From Oscillospiraceae bacterium (GTDB lineage Bacteria > Bacillota_A > Clostridia > Oscillospirales > Oscillospiraceae): a stretch of 21,417 bases of DNA. Positions 21,179 through 21,417 of this stretch are shown here, in pieces. Numbering within the stretch: the stretch's first letter is position 1; each line of letters opens with the position of its first letter. The position numbers and the translations under genes are program-made. Under the pieces are notes generated by a model. It was not told the DNA's origin and made no database searches. It was given only the letters and a program-made list of their open reading frames with translations. The stretch spans positions 1-21,417 of the forward strand of contig JAFQDR010000121.1 in NCBI GenBank assembly GCA_017415945.1, read 5' to 3'.

Positions 21179-21417
21179 ATGGCAAAAGTAATTACCTTTG
21201 GCGAACTGATGCTGCGTCTGCAGCCCTACAACTACGAACGTTTCGTTCAGTGTGACCACGTAGAATTCACTTACGGCGGCGGCGAAGCTAACGTAGCAGT
21301 TTCTCTGGCTAACTACGGCATGGACGTTGCATACGTCACCAAGCTGCCCACCCACGCTATCGGTCAGGCAGCAGTTAACTCCCTGCGTCGTTACGGCGTA
21401 GACACCAGCCTGATCAC
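21179..21417 (+). CDS. kdgK: 2-keto-3-deoxygluconate kinase, PfkB family (5' part only)
   Basis: The first 79 codons of a ribokinase/PfkB-family sugar kinase, cut by the window end. ITFGELMLRLQP at the start and the substrate-binding YGGGEANVAVSLANYGMDV (about residues 32-50) are typical of KDG kinases, which phosphorylate 2-keto-3-deoxygluconate to KDPG. AGAGGAAAG precedes the ATG. The KDPG aldolase gene 54 bases upstream would act on the product, so the two probably form one operon for uronate or ketodeoxysugar breakdown. Other PfkB kinases share this N-terminus; the neighbour makes KDG the best guess. Confidence 0.85.
   Translation, partial: MAKVITFGELMLRLQPYNYERFVQCDHVEFTYGGGEANVAVSLANYGMDVAYVTKLPTHAIGQAAVNSLRRYGVDTSLI

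Overview
The window looks like the chromosome of an anaerobic, fermentative, probably spore-forming Firmicute of the Clostridia, most likely Oscillospiraceae (Flavonifractor, Lawsonibacter or Oscillibacter relatives). This is inferred from four things: a SpoIIID-type regulator, a biotin-dependent sodium-pumping oxaloacetate decarboxylase beside ATP-type PEP carboxykinase, a 4-hydroxybutyrate/butyryl-type CoA-transferase, and moderately GC-rich genes with strong AGGAGG ribosome sites separated by AT-rich, hairpin-rich spacers. No rRNA, tRNA, CRISPR array, transposase or phage gene was seen.

Layout. 1-1581: a minus-strand ECF sigma factor followed by its membrane-anchored putative anti-sigma factor. 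1722-6528: amino-acid and amide metabolism, with asparaginase I (+), a threonine-aldolase-like PLP enzyme (-), an M20 amidohydrolase (-) and, divergent from the last, asparagine synthetase A (+). 7013-12109: a central-carbon energy module of pckA followed by the four-gene oxaloacetate decarboxylase Na+ pump (alpha carboxyltransferase, gamma, separate biotin carrier, beta). 12533-13572: a small HTH protein coupled to an RlmA-type 23S rRNA methyltransferase. 13622-14452: a minus-strand YhhQ-family queuosine-precursor transporter preceded by a probable preQ1-I riboswitch with its own terminator. 14460-15000: a repeat-rich spacer. 15069-18075: YihY-family membrane protein, MscS channel and acyl-CoA transferase, all plus strand. 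18173-18430: spoIIID (-). 18773-19789: a TRAP solute-binding lipoprotein without its membrane partners. 20162-end: KDPG aldolase fused to a VOC-like domain, then the start of a KDG kinase gene.

How it fits together. PEP carboxykinase running in the carboxylating direction conserves ATP, and the decarboxylase then turns oxaloacetate into pyruvate while exporting Na+. Together they would form an energy-conserving bypass of pyruvate kinase. The KDG kinase/KDPG aldolase pair feeds pyruvate and glyceraldehyde-3-phosphate from uronates or ketodeoxysugars into the same node, and the TRAP binding protein is a plausible but unproven capture protein for such acids. The CoA-transferase fits the end of a butyrate-type fermentation.

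The observations most worth following up are the preQ1-I-like leader with a visible antiterminator pairing, three 24-base intergenic hairpin units whose stems differ by compensated base-pair changes, the aldolase-VOC fusion, and the inverted repeat that covers both promoter boxes of the TRAP gene. I found no convincing entirely new system: most genes belong to recognisable families, and the less-explained material lies in the leaders and spacers.
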